From positions 95,835 to 159,834 of the forward strand of contig NZ_JTJR01000011.1 of the NCBI RefSeq assembly GCF_001678475.1: 64,000 nucleotides of DNA. Direction: 5' to 3'. A model generated the notes under the pieces. The model was not told where the DNA came from. It ran no database searches and saw nothing but the letters and a program-made list of their open reading frames with translations. The position numbers were made by a program, and so were the translations under genes. The stretch is from Gallibacterium genomosp. 3. Its GTDB lineage: Bacteria > Pseudomonadota > Gammaproteobacteria > Enterobacterales > Pasteurellaceae. Positions 9,743 through 20,030 of the stretch are shown here, one piece after another (within the stretch, counting starts at the first letter, position 1; each line of letters starts with the position of its first letter).

Positions 9743-10772
9743 GATGGTACTCCTTATTAATTAATGTGAAGATTTGCCATAAGATGACACTAACAGCAAC
9801 CCATAACCCGAGGACAGACAACATACCTAAAGCACCATCTACACCCCAATTAAAATGATATGGATTCATTAAAGCGTTATATTTCGCCACAGTTTGTACT
9901 TCGAGAAGTAATACCCAACGAACCATTGCAGTGAGAATTAAAGAAGCAATTAATAATAGGCATTGAATTATTGTGTTACGACCGCTAATTAAAGCTAACA
10001 CTAAAGTGATAATACCAATGCCTAAAGTAAAGCTGACTGATGGGCGATGTTGCCAAAGTAGTGCTAAATCGTATTGTGCTTCTGGTGAAGATGCGTTGAT
10101 AGCAAAGATAGTGACTGCAAGTAGCACTAAACTAACTAACATTAATGGTTTCATTAAGACTGGGCGAGTTTCATTAGTAGCAAAACGAATAGCAAAATGA
10201 ACTAACATTAAAGCACTTGGTAACGCACTAAAGATAATTAATGGAATTAACCAAGGTTGATGCCATAACGGACGTGCTGCTACGTTATAAACTTCCATTG
10301 AAGTATAAAGCAGAATTAAAACACTGCTAACAACAGTTAAGAAGCGGAAGATATGACACCAGAGTACATTGTTAAAATTACCTAGGTATAACCAAGAAAG
10401 CCATTTTTGGCTTGGACGATTTGGTAATTGGCGTAATAAAAATAGAATATAGCCAACTAAACTTAACATAAAAATTGGTAAGAAAATGGAACCCCATGCC
10501 ATCCAAGACCAAGACGCAAGATAGGCATAAAAATGCCAAACACGACCAGGTTGGTGTAAATCTGCGGTCAAAGCAACAGGAGCAACAATAGCGAAGCTTA
10601 AGGCCACAATTAAAGCAATGAGTTCTGCTTGCATTTGATAAGGTTTAACAAAAAAGCGTAAGCAAAGAGCAGTTAAAATGGCACATAGCGCAATACCAAT
10701 ATAAAAGAAATAACTGACTGCCCAAGGAAGCCAAGCAATAGCTTGCGGTTCAACTAATACTTCTCGAATCAT
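9735..10772 (-). CDS. ttrC: Tetrathionate reductase membrane subunit
   Basis: NrfD/PsrC-type integral membrane protein (345 residues, about nine hydrophobic segments) that oxidises quinol and passes electrons to TtrB. It starts MIREVLVEPQAIAWLPWAVSYFF. I chose the ATG at 10772 because GGGGAGG lies 7 nt upstream and the ATG overlaps the ttrB stop as ATGA. The sequence LTADLHQPGRVWHFY is typical of NrfD-family quinol-binding subunits. It lies between ttrB and ttrA, overlapping both. Confidence 0.93.
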   Translation of the reverse strand: MIREVLVEPQAIAWLPWAVSYFFYIGIALCAILTALCLRFFVKPYQMQAELIALIVALSFAIVAPVALTADLHQPGRVWHFYAYLASWSWMAWGSIFLPIFMLSLVGYILFLLRQLPNRPSQKWLSWLYLGNFNNVLWCHIFRFLTVVSSVLILLYTSMEVYNVAARPLWHQPWLIPLIIFSALPSALMLVHFAIRFATNETRPVLMKPLMLVSLVLLAVTIFAINASSPEAQYDLALLWQHRPSVSFTLGIGIITLVLALISGRNTIIQCLLLIASLILTAMVRWVLLLEVQTVAKYNALMNPYHFNWGVDGALGMLSVLGLWVAVSVILWQIFTLINKEYHHG

Positions 10773-11497
10773 AATGTTTCCTCCCCTTGCCAAAGCATAG
10801 GTTGACCATTAACGCGACTAACGAATGCTTCATCTAAACCTAAATAGAACACATGCGGTTGTGTTCCAGCTTCTGGTTTTAATACTTTTAATTCATTAAC
10901 GTGTGCGTCAAAAAGTTTTTTGATTTGGCTATTTGGATCAGCAAGATCACCAATAATACGAGCCCCGCCCACACAGCTTTCGACACAAGCTGGTAATAAG
11001 CCTACTTCTAAGCGATGCGAGCAGAAGGTGCATTTATCTGCGGTTTTGGTTTCTTCATTAATAAAACGTGCATCATAAGGACAAGCCTGAACGCAATAAG
11101 CGCAACCTACACAACGTTCATTATCGATAACCACAATGCCATCTTTTTGTTGATAAGTTGCTTGTACCGGGCAAACAGGTACACACGGCGGATTATCACA
11201 ATGGTTACACAAGCGAGGTAATAACACATTATTTACCGTTTGTTTGCCATCTGTGATCTCATATTGACGTACAGTAGTACGGAATTCACCGATTGGTGTT
11301 TGATTCTCAATATTGCAACTCACTGTACAAGATTGACAACCAATACAACGACGTAAGTCAATAATCATTGCATAGCGATGTTTTTGATCACCACCTCGTC
11401 TTGGTGGTTGAAACGCAACACTTTGCAGTGGTACCAAGCTAGCACCAAAAGTCAGCGCAGTGAGCGTTTTTAGTGTTGTGCGTTTACAACTATCCAT
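10769..11497 (-). CDS. ttrB: Tetrathionate reductase iron-sulfur subunit
   Basis: Electron-transfer subunit (242 residues) with four [4Fe-4S] motifs: CIGCQSCTVSC, CNHCDNPPCVPVCP, CVGCAYCVQACP and CTFC...CVESC. The N-terminus MDSCKRTTLKTLTALTFGASLVPL parallels the Salmonella TtrB leader. I prefer the ATG at 11497 (GGGGA 6-9 nt upstream) over the in-frame GTG at 11509. It is the first gene of ttrBCA, divergent from ttrS with a 132-nt shared control region containing an FNR-type site. Confidence 0.94.
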   Translation of the reverse strand: MDSCKRTTLKTLTALTFGASLVPLQSVAFQPPRRGGDQKHRYAMIIDLRRCIGCQSCTVSCNIENQTPIGEFRTTVRQYEITDGKQTVNNVLLPRLCNHCDNPPCVPVCPVQATYQQKDGIVVIDNERCVGCAYCVQACPYDARFINEETKTADKCTFCSHRLEVGLLPACVESCVGGARIIGDLADPNSQIKKLFDAHVNELKVLKPEAGTQPHVFYLGLDEAFVSRVNGQPMLWQGEETL

Positions 11498-11598
11498 AAT
11501 TTTCCCCACAATTAGCGTTTTATGTTATTGTTCTAGCGTATTGTTAATTACCCAACTTTTGGTAGCTATTGTGGTTTTCCACATAAATAGTATGGGTA

Positions 11599-11612
11599 TT
11601 GATCTGAGTCAA
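11599..11612. promoter_or_regulatory. FNR-type site in the ttrB-ttrS control region
   Basis: TTGATCTGAGTCAA matches TTGAT-N4-ATCAA at nine of ten positions. It lies 102 nt before ttrB and only 18 nt before the ttrS start, next to the ttrS ribosome site. FNR dependence of ttrBCA is known from Salmonella. From this position the site could activate ttrBCA, and it may restrain or reset ttrSR; the direction of effect is inference. Confidence 0.65.
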
Positions 11613-11629
11613 AGAAACAGGAGGAGATT

Positions 11630-13336
11630 TTGCGAAAGTTAGCAGCAATTTGCCGTTTTAGCTTAGTGCTATTGGCGGTAATTCCTCAATTGGTGATGGC
11701 GGAAAATTGGAAAATCGGGGTGTTAGCACAACGTGGCGAAAGTTATGCTTCGCAACAATGGCAACCATGGATTAATTGGTTAAATCAACAATTACCACAA
11801 CAGCATTTTCAATTAGTCCCTTTGCAACTGGATGAACTATCAAAAGATAAAGCAAAAAATGTCGATTTTGTGTTAACCAATCAATCACAATTCTTTTATC
11901 TGAATAATAGTACAGTGCGCTGGTTAGCTACATTGCAGTCACCAAGACAAAAACATTCGGAAAGTGGCAAAGTAGGTAGTGCTATTTTAGTTAAAGCTGA
12001 TAGCCCATATCATCAGCTCACAGATTTAAAAGGGAAAACCTTAAGTGCAGTCGGCGCTAATGCCTTTGGTGGTTTTTTGCTTGGTTATAATGTGTTATAT
12101 CAAGCTGGGCTGGAAGAAAATCAGGACATCTTTTTCCGGTTTAGTGGCTTTCCTGCGGATAACACCGTGCTGTGGTTACAACAGAGCAAAGTTGATGGTG
12201 CAATTGCACCTGTTTGTATTTTGGAAGATTTAGCCGCAGAAGGCAAAGTGGATATCCGTGATTTTCGTGTATTAGCCTCACGTACTAATGATATTGGATG
12301 TTGGTCAAGTACCGATCTATTACCTAACTGGTCATTAGCGGCGATGCCACAAGTGCCAGAATCGTTAGTAAAAAAATTAATGACGATTTTACTGGGGGAT
12401 ATCCCGGTAGATTTGCCGCAATGGAATGCACCTTATTCAGATCAACAAGCAGACAATATTCTGCGTAATCTTTATCGTCACCCTCAACAGCAGAGTTTAT
12501 GGCAAGATGTTAAATATTGGTTGGTGCAACATAAGTGGCAGTTATTGGCAGGACTGTTATTTATCTTATTGAACTATTTGTGGATTACATATCAAGTTCA
12601 TCGAAAAAGTAAAGCGTTAACCCAAGCCCATCATGAAATGCGTTTGTATGAACGCCAATTAATGAAAGCAGATCGATTAAGTATTTTAGGTGAAATGAGC
12701 GCAGGAATTGCCCACGAAATTAACCAACCATTAACCGCAATAGGAATGTATAGCGAAGGATTGAAACATCAATTAAAACAACGATCTGACGCAAAAAAAG
12801 AATTAGAAATCCTTGATAAAATTCAAACACAAGTTGATCGTAGTCGGCAAATTATGCGTAATTTGACAGGATGGGTGAAAGGGAAAGAAGATGAAGAGAT
12901 TCAGCTATTGGAATTAAAACCACATCTTGAAAAAGCAATCGACTTTGTGAATAAACATTACGGAGCACAAGCGAAGATTAGATTAATTTGCCGGCAAAAA
13001 TGGCAAGTTAAAATAAAAAAGACAATGTTAGAACAAGTTATCTGTAACTGTTTATTAAATGCCTTACAAGCACAAGCGGATAAAATTGTCGTTAATGTTG
13101 CGGAGAGACAGGCTCAAATACAAATTACACTGATTGATAATGGTATCGGGTTTTCTGATGCTGAATTAGAATTCCCTTTTGTGCCATTTAGAAGCCGGAA
13201 AAAAGAAGGGCTAGGATTAGGTCTAACCTTATGTCAGCGGTTGATGCATTCTATGTCTGGCGATATTCATTTTCATAATCGCCAAGATAAAAAGGGCGCT
13301 GTAGTGGTTTTAGAATTACCCTTGGAGAAACAATAA
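11630..13336 (+). CDS. ttrS: Tetrathionate sensor histidine kinase
   Basis: Membrane sensor kinase (568 residues). A signal peptide (residues 1-24) leads to a periplasmic PhnD-like binding domain (about 25-290), one transmembrane helix (about 304-322), a coiled linker, a HisKA domain with H362 in GIAHEINQPL, and an HATPase domain (NALQA, DNGIGFS, GLGLGL). This architecture is that of TtrS, which detects tetrathionate and phosphorylates TtrR. The start is TTG, chosen because AGGAGG lies 5 nt upstream at 11619-11624. The stop overlaps the ttrR start by one base. Confidence 0.92.
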   Translation: MRKLAAICRFSLVLLAVIPQLVMAENWKIGVLAQRGESYASQQWQPWINWLNQQLPQQHFQLVPLQLDELSKDKAKNVDFVLTNQSQFFYLNNSTVRWLATLQSPRQKHSESGKVGSAILVKADSPYHQLTDLKGKTLSAVGANAFGGFLLGYNVLYQAGLEENQDIFFRFSGFPADNTVLWLQQSKVDGAIAPVCILEDLAAEGKVDIRDFRVLASRTNDIGCWSSTDLLPNWSLAAMPQVPESLVKKLMTILLGDIPVDLPQWNAPYSDQQADNILRNLYRHPQQQSLWQDVKYWLVQHKWQLLAGLLFILLNYLWITYQVHRKSKALTQAHHEMRLYERQLMKADRLSILGEMSAGIAHEINQPLTAIGMYSEGLKHQLKQRSDAKKELEILDKIQTQVDRSRQIMRNLTGWVKGKEDEEIQLLELKPHLEKAIDFVNKHYGAQAKIRLICRQKWQVKIKKTMLEQVICNCLLNALQAQADKIVVNVAERQAQIQITLIDNGIGFSDAELEFPFVPFRSRKKEGLGLGLTLCQRLMHSMSGDIHFHNRQDKKGAVVVLELPLEKQ

Positions 13337-13917
13337 TGAAAGTGCATGTTGTTGATGATGATCCAACAATCTTAGATGCGGCAACATTTATGTTAACGCA
13401 GGCAGGTTATGATGTCGTAAGTTGGTCAGACAGTAAAACATTTATCGAACAGATTGATCCGTTTGAACCAGGAGTAGTGTTATTAGATATGCGTATGCCA
13501 CACTTCGATGGACGACAAGTGCACCGTTTATTGAAACAACAAAATAGTTTGTTGCAAGTTATTATTATGACTGCGTTTGCTGACGTTCAAATGGCGGTAA
13601 ATGAGTTAAAAGCAGGAGCAGTTGATTTCTTACAGAAACCTGTTGCCTTTGATCAATTAAAAGTTGCACTGGATACAGCGATTAAACGTAGTGAAAAACG
13701 CTATCAACAATATTTAATTGAACAATGCTACCAACAGCTAAGCGAAAAAGAAAAGGATGTTTTAGCCTTAGTGTTGAATGGCAAAATTAATAAACAGATA
13801 GCAGAAGAGTTAAATATTGCAGTGCGTACTGTTGAAGTTCATCGCTCGCATATTATGGAGAAGATGAAAGCGAAAAATTTAGCTGAGCTAGTGCGTAAGG
13901 TGGATTTATTATCTTAG
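13336..13917 (+). CDS. ttrR: Tetrathionate response regulator, FixJ/LuxR type
   Basis: Response regulator (193 residues) with a receiver domain (acidic DDD at residues 7-9, phospho-acceptor D51 in LLDMRMP, conserved K101 in FLQKP) and a C-terminal LuxR-type helix-turn-helix (about 135-190: LSEKEKDVLALVLNGKINKQ, then AEELNIAVRTVEVHR). It overlaps ttrS by one base, so the pair is co-translated. Its expected target is the divergent ttrBCA promoter. Confidence 0.92.
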   Translation: MKVHVVDDDPTILDAATFMLTQAGYDVVSWSDSKTFIEQIDPFEPGVVLLDMRMPHFDGRQVHRLLKQQNSLLQVIIMTAFADVQMAVNELKAGAVDFLQKPVAFDQLKVALDTAIKRSEKRYQQYLIEQCYQQLSEKEKDVLALVLNGKINKQIAEELNIAVRTVEVHRSHIMEKMKAKNLAELVRKVDLLS

Positions 13918-13934
13918 AAAAAAACTATCAAGGA

Positions 13935-14175
13935 CTGCATCTCCCCTAGCCCCTCTTCAAGTCTGAAGTGGGGAACCGTTCTGTGAAATAGGTAAGGTTA
14001 GTGATTTTTGATTTGCCTGTATTAAGTATTTTGGTTAATTGATGTTTATATTTTAGTCAATCAAGGTTAATTATTTTTGAGCTATTTATTCGTGCCAAAA
14101 TGTACTGAAAGCTATTCAAGTGCTGAGTGATCACTCCTCTTCATTTATGAAGAGGAGTAAGGAGGAGATGTAGCG
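13935..14175. repeat. Small element bounded by inverted hairpin repeats
   Basis: The 268-nt gap between ttrR and cysI has no gene. Its ends are related inverted repeats: CTGCATCTCC at the left, and the complement of CTACATCTCC at the right. Each is followed by a C/T-rich tract and its own hairpin. The right one is perfect, with 12-bp arms 14133-14144 and 14147-14158 (ACTCCTCTTCAT) and a TT loop; the left one is a degenerate version (CCCCTCTTCA...TGAAGTGGGG). The 150 bp between is AT-rich. The layout resembles a MITE or intergenic repeat; part may end cysI transcription. Confidence 0.5.
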
Positions 14176-14185
14176 ATTTACGAAA

Positions 14186-15943
14186 TTAAGCAATCTTCAC
14201 TTCCCAAAAATCCTCTGGTGCATTGGTAACAGGTTTAACAATTCCGGTACGAATAGCGAAATCACCAATACCTTCATTAGCATGGCGATTTTTCGCCCAA
14301 TCGCCAATCCAACTATCAAGAATTTGTAAGATTTCTGCTTCCTCAATATTTTCTTTAAATAAACGTGGGATACGGCTACCTTCGCGATTACCACCGATAT
14401 AAAGGTTATAACGACCAATCGCACGACCAACTAAGCCTATTTCAGCTAACATAGCTCGACCACAACCATTAGGGCATCCAGTAACACGTAATACAATGCC
14501 TTCTTTTTCCATCCCATGTTTTGCCATTAAGAGGTCTACTTTATCGATAAATTGAGGAAGAAAACGTTCAGCCTCTGCCATCGCAAGTGGACAAGTTGGC
14601 AATGCAACACAAGACATACTTTGCTGACGTAGAGGGGTAATACTGTCATCAATTAACTTATATTCACGAGCAAGTTTCTCAATTTTAGCCTTATCTTTTT
14701 GCACTACCCCAGCCACAATTAAATTTTGGTTAGCGGTAAGACGAAAATCCCCTTTATGGATTTTCGCAATTTCACGTAAGCCAGTTTTTAATGGTCGATC
14801 AGGATAATCTAGCAATCGACCATTTTCGATAAATAAAGTAAGGTGCCATTTTTTATCCTCACCTTTTACCCAACCAATACGATCACCTCGTTCAGTGAAA
14901 TGATAAGGACGAAGTGGCTTTAAAGTAATACCAGTACGTTTTTCTACTTCTGCTTTAAAGACATCTAAGCCTACGCGTTCAAGGGTGTAACGTAATTTCG
15001 CATTTTTACGATCACTACGGTTACCCCAATCTCGTTGAGTCGTAACCACTGCTTCTGCGCAAGCTAATACCTCATCTAACGTAACAAAACCAAGCTCTTG
15101 TGCAATATTTGGGTAAGTTTTATGGTTGGCGAAATCCATAGATAAGCCACCACCGATAAGAACATTAAAACCAACTAATTGCCCTTGTTCTGCAATAGCA
15201 ATAAAGTTAAGGTCATTTGCGTGTAGATCCACATCATTCAATGGTGGCACCACAACAGTCGTTTTAAATTTTCGAGGTAAATAGGTTTTCCCTAAAATAG
15301 GTTCAACTGGATCGCTGGATTCTTTTAATAACGGTTTGGTTGTTTCGCTTTCAAAGACTTTCTCACCATCTAGCCAAACATCGGCATAAGCCGTGGTTCT
15401 TGGTAATAAATGTTCAGAAATTTTCTTCGCCCACTCATAAGCTTGTTGATGTAATTCACTTTCTACCGGATTAGGTGTACAGAGAACATTGCGGTTTACA
15501 TCACCGGCAGTTGCAATCGAATCTAAACCAAGTTGATGTAACCATTGATGCATTGGTTTAATATCACGCTTTAAAACCCCGTGAAATTGGAATGTTTGGC
15601 GATTGGTTAAACGGATACTGCCGTAATAAGTATGTTGTGTAGCAAACTCGTCAATACCTAGCCACTGTTTTGGGGTGATGATTCCACCCGGTAAACGGCA
15701 GCGTAACATGACGTTCTTATTAGGTTCTAATTTTTGGGCTTGGCGTTCTGCTCGGATATCGCGGTCATCTTGCTCATACATACCGTGGAAACGGATTAAT
15801 TGGAAATTATCTTTATTAAAGCCACCTGTTAATTGTTCATTCAGATCTGCGGCAATTGTGCCATGTAAATAATCACTTTCACCTTTTAGGCGTTCATTAT
15901 CGGCTAAAGGAAATTTTTTCCATTCAGTTGCTTTATCACTCAT
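14186..15943 (-). CDS. cysI: Sulfite reductase hemoprotein (beta) subunit
   Basis: Assimilatory sulfite reductase siroheme/[4Fe-4S] subunit (585 residues) that reduces sulfite to sulfide using electrons from CysJ. The coupled cluster and siroheme ligands are C445, C451, C490 and C494 (CVALPTC and CPNGC). Other landmarks are [12 protein letters not shown] and the [12 protein letters not shown] segment. It is the last gene of the minus-strand cysG-H-D-N-J-I run, 14 nt after cysJ, with its own SD (AGGAG). Confidence 0.96.
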   Translation of the reverse strand: MSDKATEWKKFPLADNERLKGESDYLHGTIAADLNEQLTGGFNKDNFQLIRFHGMYEQDDRDIRAERQAQKLEPNKNVMLRCRLPGGIITPKQWLGIDEFATQHTYYGSIRLTNRQTFQFHGVLKRDIKPMHQWLHQLGLDSIATAGDVNRNVLCTPNPVESELHQQAYEWAKKISEHLLPRTTAYADVWLDGEKVFESETTKPLLKESSDPVEPILGKTYLPRKFKTTVVVPPLNDVDLHANDLNFIAIAEQGQLVGFNVLIGGGLSMDFANHKTYPNIAQELGFVTLDEVLACAEAVVTTQRDWGNRSDRKNAKLRYTLERVGLDVFKAEVEKRTGITLKPLRPYHFTERGDRIGWVKGEDKKWHLTLFIENGRLLDYPDRPLKTGLREIAKIHKGDFRLTANQNLIVAGVVQKDKAKIEKLAREYKLIDDSITPLRQQSMSCVALPTCPLAMAEAERFLPQFIDKVDLLMAKHGMEKEGIVLRVTGCPNGCGRAMLAEIGLVGRAIGRYNLYIGGNREGSRIPRLFKENIEEAEILQILDSWIGDWAKNRHANEGIGDFAIRTGIVKPVTNAPEDFWEVKIA

Positions 15944-15957
15944 TGTTTCACTCCTGT

Positions 15958-17766
15958 TTAATACACATCACGCTGATAACGTTTTTGTTCTCTTAATTCA
16001 GCAAGATAATCTTCGGCTTGTTCTTGGTCTAAATTGCCTTGTTGGCTAATCACATCGAGTAAGGCTTTTTCTACATCTTTTGCCATTTTATTGGCGTCCC
16101 CACAAACGTAGATGTAAGCACCAGCCTGTAACCATTGCCATAACTCTTGGGCTTGTTCACGAATTTTGTCTTGCACATAAACTTTTTGTTGTTGATCTCG
16201 TGACCAAGCAAAGTGATAGCGATGTAATAAGCCTTGTTTAGCAAACTCTTGCCACTCTTGTTGATAAAGGAAGTCTTCGGTAAAGGTTTGATTGCCAAAG
16301 AATAACCAGTTTCGACCTTCAGCTTCATCAACTGCACGTTGCTGCATAAAGGCACGGAACGGCGCAACTCCAGTACCCGCACCAATCATAATGACATCGG
16401 CTTGGGAATTGGTTGGGAGGCGGAAATGTGGATTGGTTTCAACAAAGACATTTACTTGTTGATCTTCAGCTAATCGTTCACTGAGGAAACCTGATGCACC
16501 ACCGGTATAGGTTTTATCATTAAATTGATAGCGAACTACACCAACTGTTAAATGGACTTCTTCTCCAACTTCACTTTGTGCAGAAGCAATAGAGTAAAGA
16601 CGCGGAGTAAGCGGACGTAATAAACCAAGTAATTGGGTTGCAGTTAGCGTTGTTGGATACTCTTGCAAGACACCGATTAATGGTGTTTGTTGCACATATT
16701 GTTGTAGCTGTTGACGATCAGCAACTAAGGCGGTTAATGCCGGTTGTGAATTGATTTCAGCATAGTTTTGTACGAATTTTGCATTATTTTGTGTTAATTC
16801 AAATTGAGTGGTTAATGCCTCACGTAAACTTAATGTTTGTTGATTGTGAGTAACAGATTCATCACCAGATAAACCAACTGCTTGTAACACTTCGCTGACT
16901 AAATCTGAGTCATTACTAAACCAAACACCTAATGCATCACCCACTTGATAGGTTAAACCTGAACCTGATAAATCAATTTCAATATGTTCTACATCCTTAT
17001 TAGAGTGGCGACCAGTAATTTTTTGGCGAACACTTAAAGTCGCTGGAAACGGATGTTCACGGGTATATTGATTAGCCGTATTTTCTTGAGCTGCGGTGAC
17101 AGTGGCGGTTTGTGGTGTGGTGGTGTTAGCTGCACCGCTATTATGTTGATCTAAGTAATGTGCAATTTTTTCAATCCAAGCATCAGCAGTGGCTTGGTAG
17201 TCTAAATCACATTCCGTTAATGGTTGTAAACGGTTAGCACCTAATTCAGCAAGGCGTTGATCAAAATCTTTACCAGCTTGGCAGAAATTTGGGTAAGAGC
17301 TATCGCCTAGACCAAGAACAGCAAATTCAACACCCGCTAATGAAGGTGCTTTTTTGCCGAATAAGAAACGGTGTAAGTTTAAGGCTTCTTCTGGCGGTTC
17401 GCCATCACCTTGAGTTGAGGTAACTAACAGTAAAATCTGTTCTTGGTTGATTTTTTTCGCCTTATATTCACCCGCACTGATTAAGTTTACGGCATGAGCC
17501 ACACTCAATTTTGTTTTCAGTTGTTCAGCGACTTTACGTGCATTACCAGTCTGTGAAGCGGAGATAATTGTAATAGTGCGAGCGGCAGGAGTAGCTGTAA
17601 CAGTATCAGGTGTTGTTCCTAACGTAGGAACAACATCAGTAGCTACTGTTTGTTGACTAACTTGTCCCCAGCAATAACCAGAGAGCCAAGCAAGTTGTAA
17701 TTGATCTAATTGTCCTAATTTCTCTGCAAGTTCGGCGGAGATAGGTAATTTTGTTTGATTTTGCAT
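15958..17766 (-). CDS. cysJ: Sulfite reductase flavoprotein (alpha) subunit
   Basis: NADPH-dependent diflavin reductase (602 residues) supplying electrons to CysI. An N-terminal flavodoxin domain (about 65-205: [27 protein letters not shown]) is joined by an Ala/Thr/Gln-rich linker to an FAD/NADPH ferredoxin-reductase domain ([32 protein letters not shown]), ending [13 protein letters not shown] like enterobacterial CysJ. It sits between cysN and cysI in the operon, ATG preceded by AGGAGAA. Confidence 0.96.
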   Translation of the reverse strand: MQNQTKLPISAELAEKLGQLDQLQLAWLSGYCWGQVSQQTVATDVVPTLGTTPDTVTATPAARTITIISASQTGNARKVAEQLKTKLSVAHAVNLISAGEYKAKKINQEQILLLVTSTQGDGEPPEEALNLHRFLFGKKAPSLAGVEFAVLGLGDSSYPNFCQAGKDFDQRLAELGANRLQPLTECDLDYQATADAWIEKIAHYLDQHNSGAANTTTPQTATVTAAQENTANQYTREHPFPATLSVRQKITGRHSNKDVEHIEIDLSGSGLTYQVGDALGVWFSNDSDLVSEVLQAVGLSGDESVTHNQQTLSLREALTTQFELTQNNAKFVQNYAEINSQPALTALVADRQQLQQYVQQTPLIGVLQEYPTTLTATQLLGLLRPLTPRLYSIASAQSEVGEEVHLTVGVVRYQFNDKTYTGGASGFLSERLAEDQQVNVFVETNPHFRLPTNSQADVIMIGAGTGVAPFRAFMQQRAVDEAEGRNWLFFGNQTFTEDFLYQQEWQEFAKQGLLHRYHFAWSRDQQQKVYVQDKIREQAQELWQWLQAGAYIYVCGDANKMAKDVEKALLDVISQQGNLDQEQAEDYLAELREQKRYQRDVY

Positions 17767-17778
17767 CCTATTTTCTCC

Positions 17779-19068
17779 TTATGCTGCAGATAAAATCATA
17801 CCAGCAGCAACAGTGTGATAAGTTGCTTCATCAATCAAAATAAATGCACCAGTACCAATATTTTGTTGGTAGGTGGTGGCACAAATTGGTTTTTGTAAAC
17901 TAATTTGTACCTGCCCAAGATCGTTTAATTGGAATGTTTCTGCCGCTTGTTGTTTGCTTAAGGTTTTTACATCAAGTAAATGATCGATATGTTTAATCCG
18001 AGCAAATACATTTTGAGTTGTATGTTTTAATAGATACTTACGAGCCGTATTTAATGGACGTTGATCAAACCAACAGAGGGTTGCAGTAAGTTGCTGTTGT
18101 GATTGAATTGGATTATCGACAGCAACAAAGGTATCGCCACGGGAAATATCAATATCGTCTGTTAAGCAAAGCGTTACTTGTTCGCCAGCATTCGCTTGCT
18201 GCACTTTACCGGATACAGCATAAATTTCACGGATAGTTGAGGTGTAACCAGCTGGCTCAATGCGAATTTGATCGCCAACAGCAATACTACCAGCTTCAAT
18301 TCTGCCTTGATAACCGCGGAAATCGTCTTGTTTGTCGCTATCTAAGCGTAATACCAGTTGTACTGGAAAATGGAATTGTGCTTTATCTAACGAAATATGT
18401 TTCTGATTCGGTAATGACTCTAATAAGCTGAGTAGTGGCTCGCCTTGATACCATGGCATATTCTCGCTTAAGTAAACAATATTATCGCCGTTTAATGCCG
18501 AAATTGGCACAAATTGTACTGACGTTAAGCCCAGTTGAGCAGCTAGATCACGATATGCAGCACAAATAGCCTCAAATTTTGCTTGGTCAAAATTGAGTAA
18601 GTCCATTTTGTTTACTGCAACAATAATTTGTGGGCAAGCGAGTTGCTGTAAAATTGCAGAATGGCGTTTGGTTTGTGGTAACAACTGTAAGGGTTGTTGG
18701 CTAAAATCTAATTGGCTTGCATCAACTAAGACCACTGCCGCGTCTGCGGTTGACGCACCAGTCACCATATTACGGGTATATTGTTCATGTCCCGGTGTAT
18801 CGGCAATAATAAATTTACGTTTTGCCGTAGAGAAATAACGATAGGCGACATCAATAGTAATACCTTGTTCACGTTCTGCGGCTAAGCCATCAGTTAAAAT
18901 TGAAAAATCAATGCCAGTCGCACTATTTTTCGCACGATTTAGATGTTGTAATTGATCACTTAATAATGCTTTGCTGTCATATAATAAACGACCGATTAAG
19001 GTACTTTTCCCATCATCAACACTACCAGCAGTAATAAAGCGTAAAGGGGCATTTTGATTAATATTCAT
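17779..19068 (-). CDS. cysN: Sulfate adenylyltransferase GTPase subunit
   Basis: GTPase subunit (429 residues) of ATP sulfurylase, which drives formation of adenosine 5'-phosphosulfate (APS). EF-Tu-like G motifs are visible: GSVDDGKSTLIG (G1), DTPGHEQYTRNM (G3) and NKMDL (G4), then beta-barrel domains. It is somewhat shorter than E. coli CysN (475) and has no fused APS kinase domain. With cysD it forms the heterodimer. No cysC follows in this operon. Confidence 0.94.
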   Translation of the reverse strand: MNINQNAPLRFITAGSVDDGKSTLIGRLLYDSKALLSDQLQHLNRAKNSATGIDFSILTDGLAAEREQGITIDVAYRYFSTAKRKFIIADTPGHEQYTRNMVTGASTADAAVVLVDASQLDFSQQPLQLLPQTKRHSAILQQLACPQIIVAVNKMDLLNFDQAKFEAICAAYRDLAAQLGLTSVQFVPISALNGDNIVYLSENMPWYQGEPLLSLLESLPNQKHISLDKAQFHFPVQLVLRLDSDKQDDFRGYQGRIEAGSIAVGDQIRIEPAGYTSTIREIYAVSGKVQQANAGEQVTLCLTDDIDISRGDTFVAVDNPIQSQQQLTATLCWFDQRPLNTARKYLLKHTTQNVFARIKHIDHLLDVKTLSKQQAAETFQLNDLGQVQISLQKPICATTYQQNIGTGAFILIDEATYHTVAAGMILSAA

Positions 19069-19095
19069 CTCACATTCCTTTTTTATTGTTCTTAA

Positions 19096-20022
19096 TTAGA
19101 AGTAACCTTGTTTTTTACGTTGTTCCATTGCAGCTTCGCTTACCTGATCATCTAAGCGAGTAGCGCTGCGTTCTGAAATATCAACGACAGCAGTTTCGGC
19201 AATGATGGCTTGTGGAGTAGTAGCAGTACTTGCTACTGGGCAGGTACAGCTAATATCACCTACTGTACGGAAACGTACTGATAACACTTCGCTCTCTTCA
19301 TTAGCTGCTTTTGGGGTTAGATAGGTAACAGGGACTAATAAACCTTTACGGCGAACGACTTCACGTTGATGAGCATAATAAATACTTGGTAATTCAAGGT
19401 TTTCCCGGGAGATATATTGCCAAATATCCAACTCTGTCCAGTTTGAAATTGGGAATACTCGCATATTCTCTCCTTGATGCATTTTTGCATTGTAAAGTGA
19501 CCAAAGTTCAGGGCGTTGTGCTTTTGGATCCCACTGACCGAATTCATCGCGGAATGAGAAAATGCGTTCTTTGGCGCGAGCTTTTTCTTCGTCACGTCTT
19601 GCTCCACCCATTAAGGCATCAAATCCATATTTTTCAATGGTTTCTAATAAGGTAACGGCTTGTGCTGCATTGCGGGAATCTGTTTCTTTACGTAACACCA
19701 CGGTACCTTTGGCAATTGACTCTTCAACAGAACCCACTACTAAACGGGCATTTAACTTTTCCACTTGTTGATCACGAAAATCAATGACTTCCGGGTAGTT
19801 ATGCCCCGTATCAATATGCACGAGAGGAAATGGTAATGGTGAATTTCGTCCTTCTAATTGGAAGGCTTTCCGAGCTAATGCTAATAACACCACAGAATCC
19901 TTACCGCCCGAGAACAACAAGGCTGGATTACGGCACTCTGCGACCACTTCACGAATAATATAAATAGATTCAGCTTCTAACCAATCTAAATGATTGTTTT
20001 GTAATAAATTTTGTTGTTGCAT
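19096..20022 (-). CDS. cysD: Sulfate adenylyltransferase subunit 2
   Basis: Catalytic subunit (308 residues) of ATP sulfurylase, forming APS from ATP and sulfate. The PP-loop-like SGGKDSVVLLALARKAF, GGARRDEEKARAKERIFSFRD and RVFPISNWTELDIWQYI motifs match CysD, and it ends with the conserved KKQGYF. I set the start at the ATG at 20022 (GGAG 6 nt upstream, start MQQQNLLQNNHLDWLEAES); a longer in-frame extension into cysH is not supported. It begins 8 nt after the cysH stop. Confidence 0.95.
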   Translation of the reverse strand: MQQQNLLQNNHLDWLEAESIYIIREVVAECRNPALLFSGGKDSVVLLALARKAFQLEGRNSPLPFPLVHIDTGHNYPEVIDFRDQQVEKLNARLVVGSVEESIAKGTVVLRKETDSRNAAQAVTLLETIEKYGFDALMGGARRDEEKARAKERIFSFRDEFGQWDPKAQRPELWSLYNAKMHQGENMRVFPISNWTELDIWQYISRENLELPSIYYAHQREVVRRKGLLVPVTYLTPKAANEESEVLSVRFRTVGDISCTCPVASTATTPQAIIAETAVVDISERSATRLDDQVSEAAMEQRKKQGYF

Positions 20023-20030
20023 ATTCACTC

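Noticed and set aside
13918..14185. Plain terminators for ttrR and cysI
   Set aside because: The hairpins lack T-runs in the needed direction, and their matching inverted arrangement fits a repeat element better than two independent terminators.
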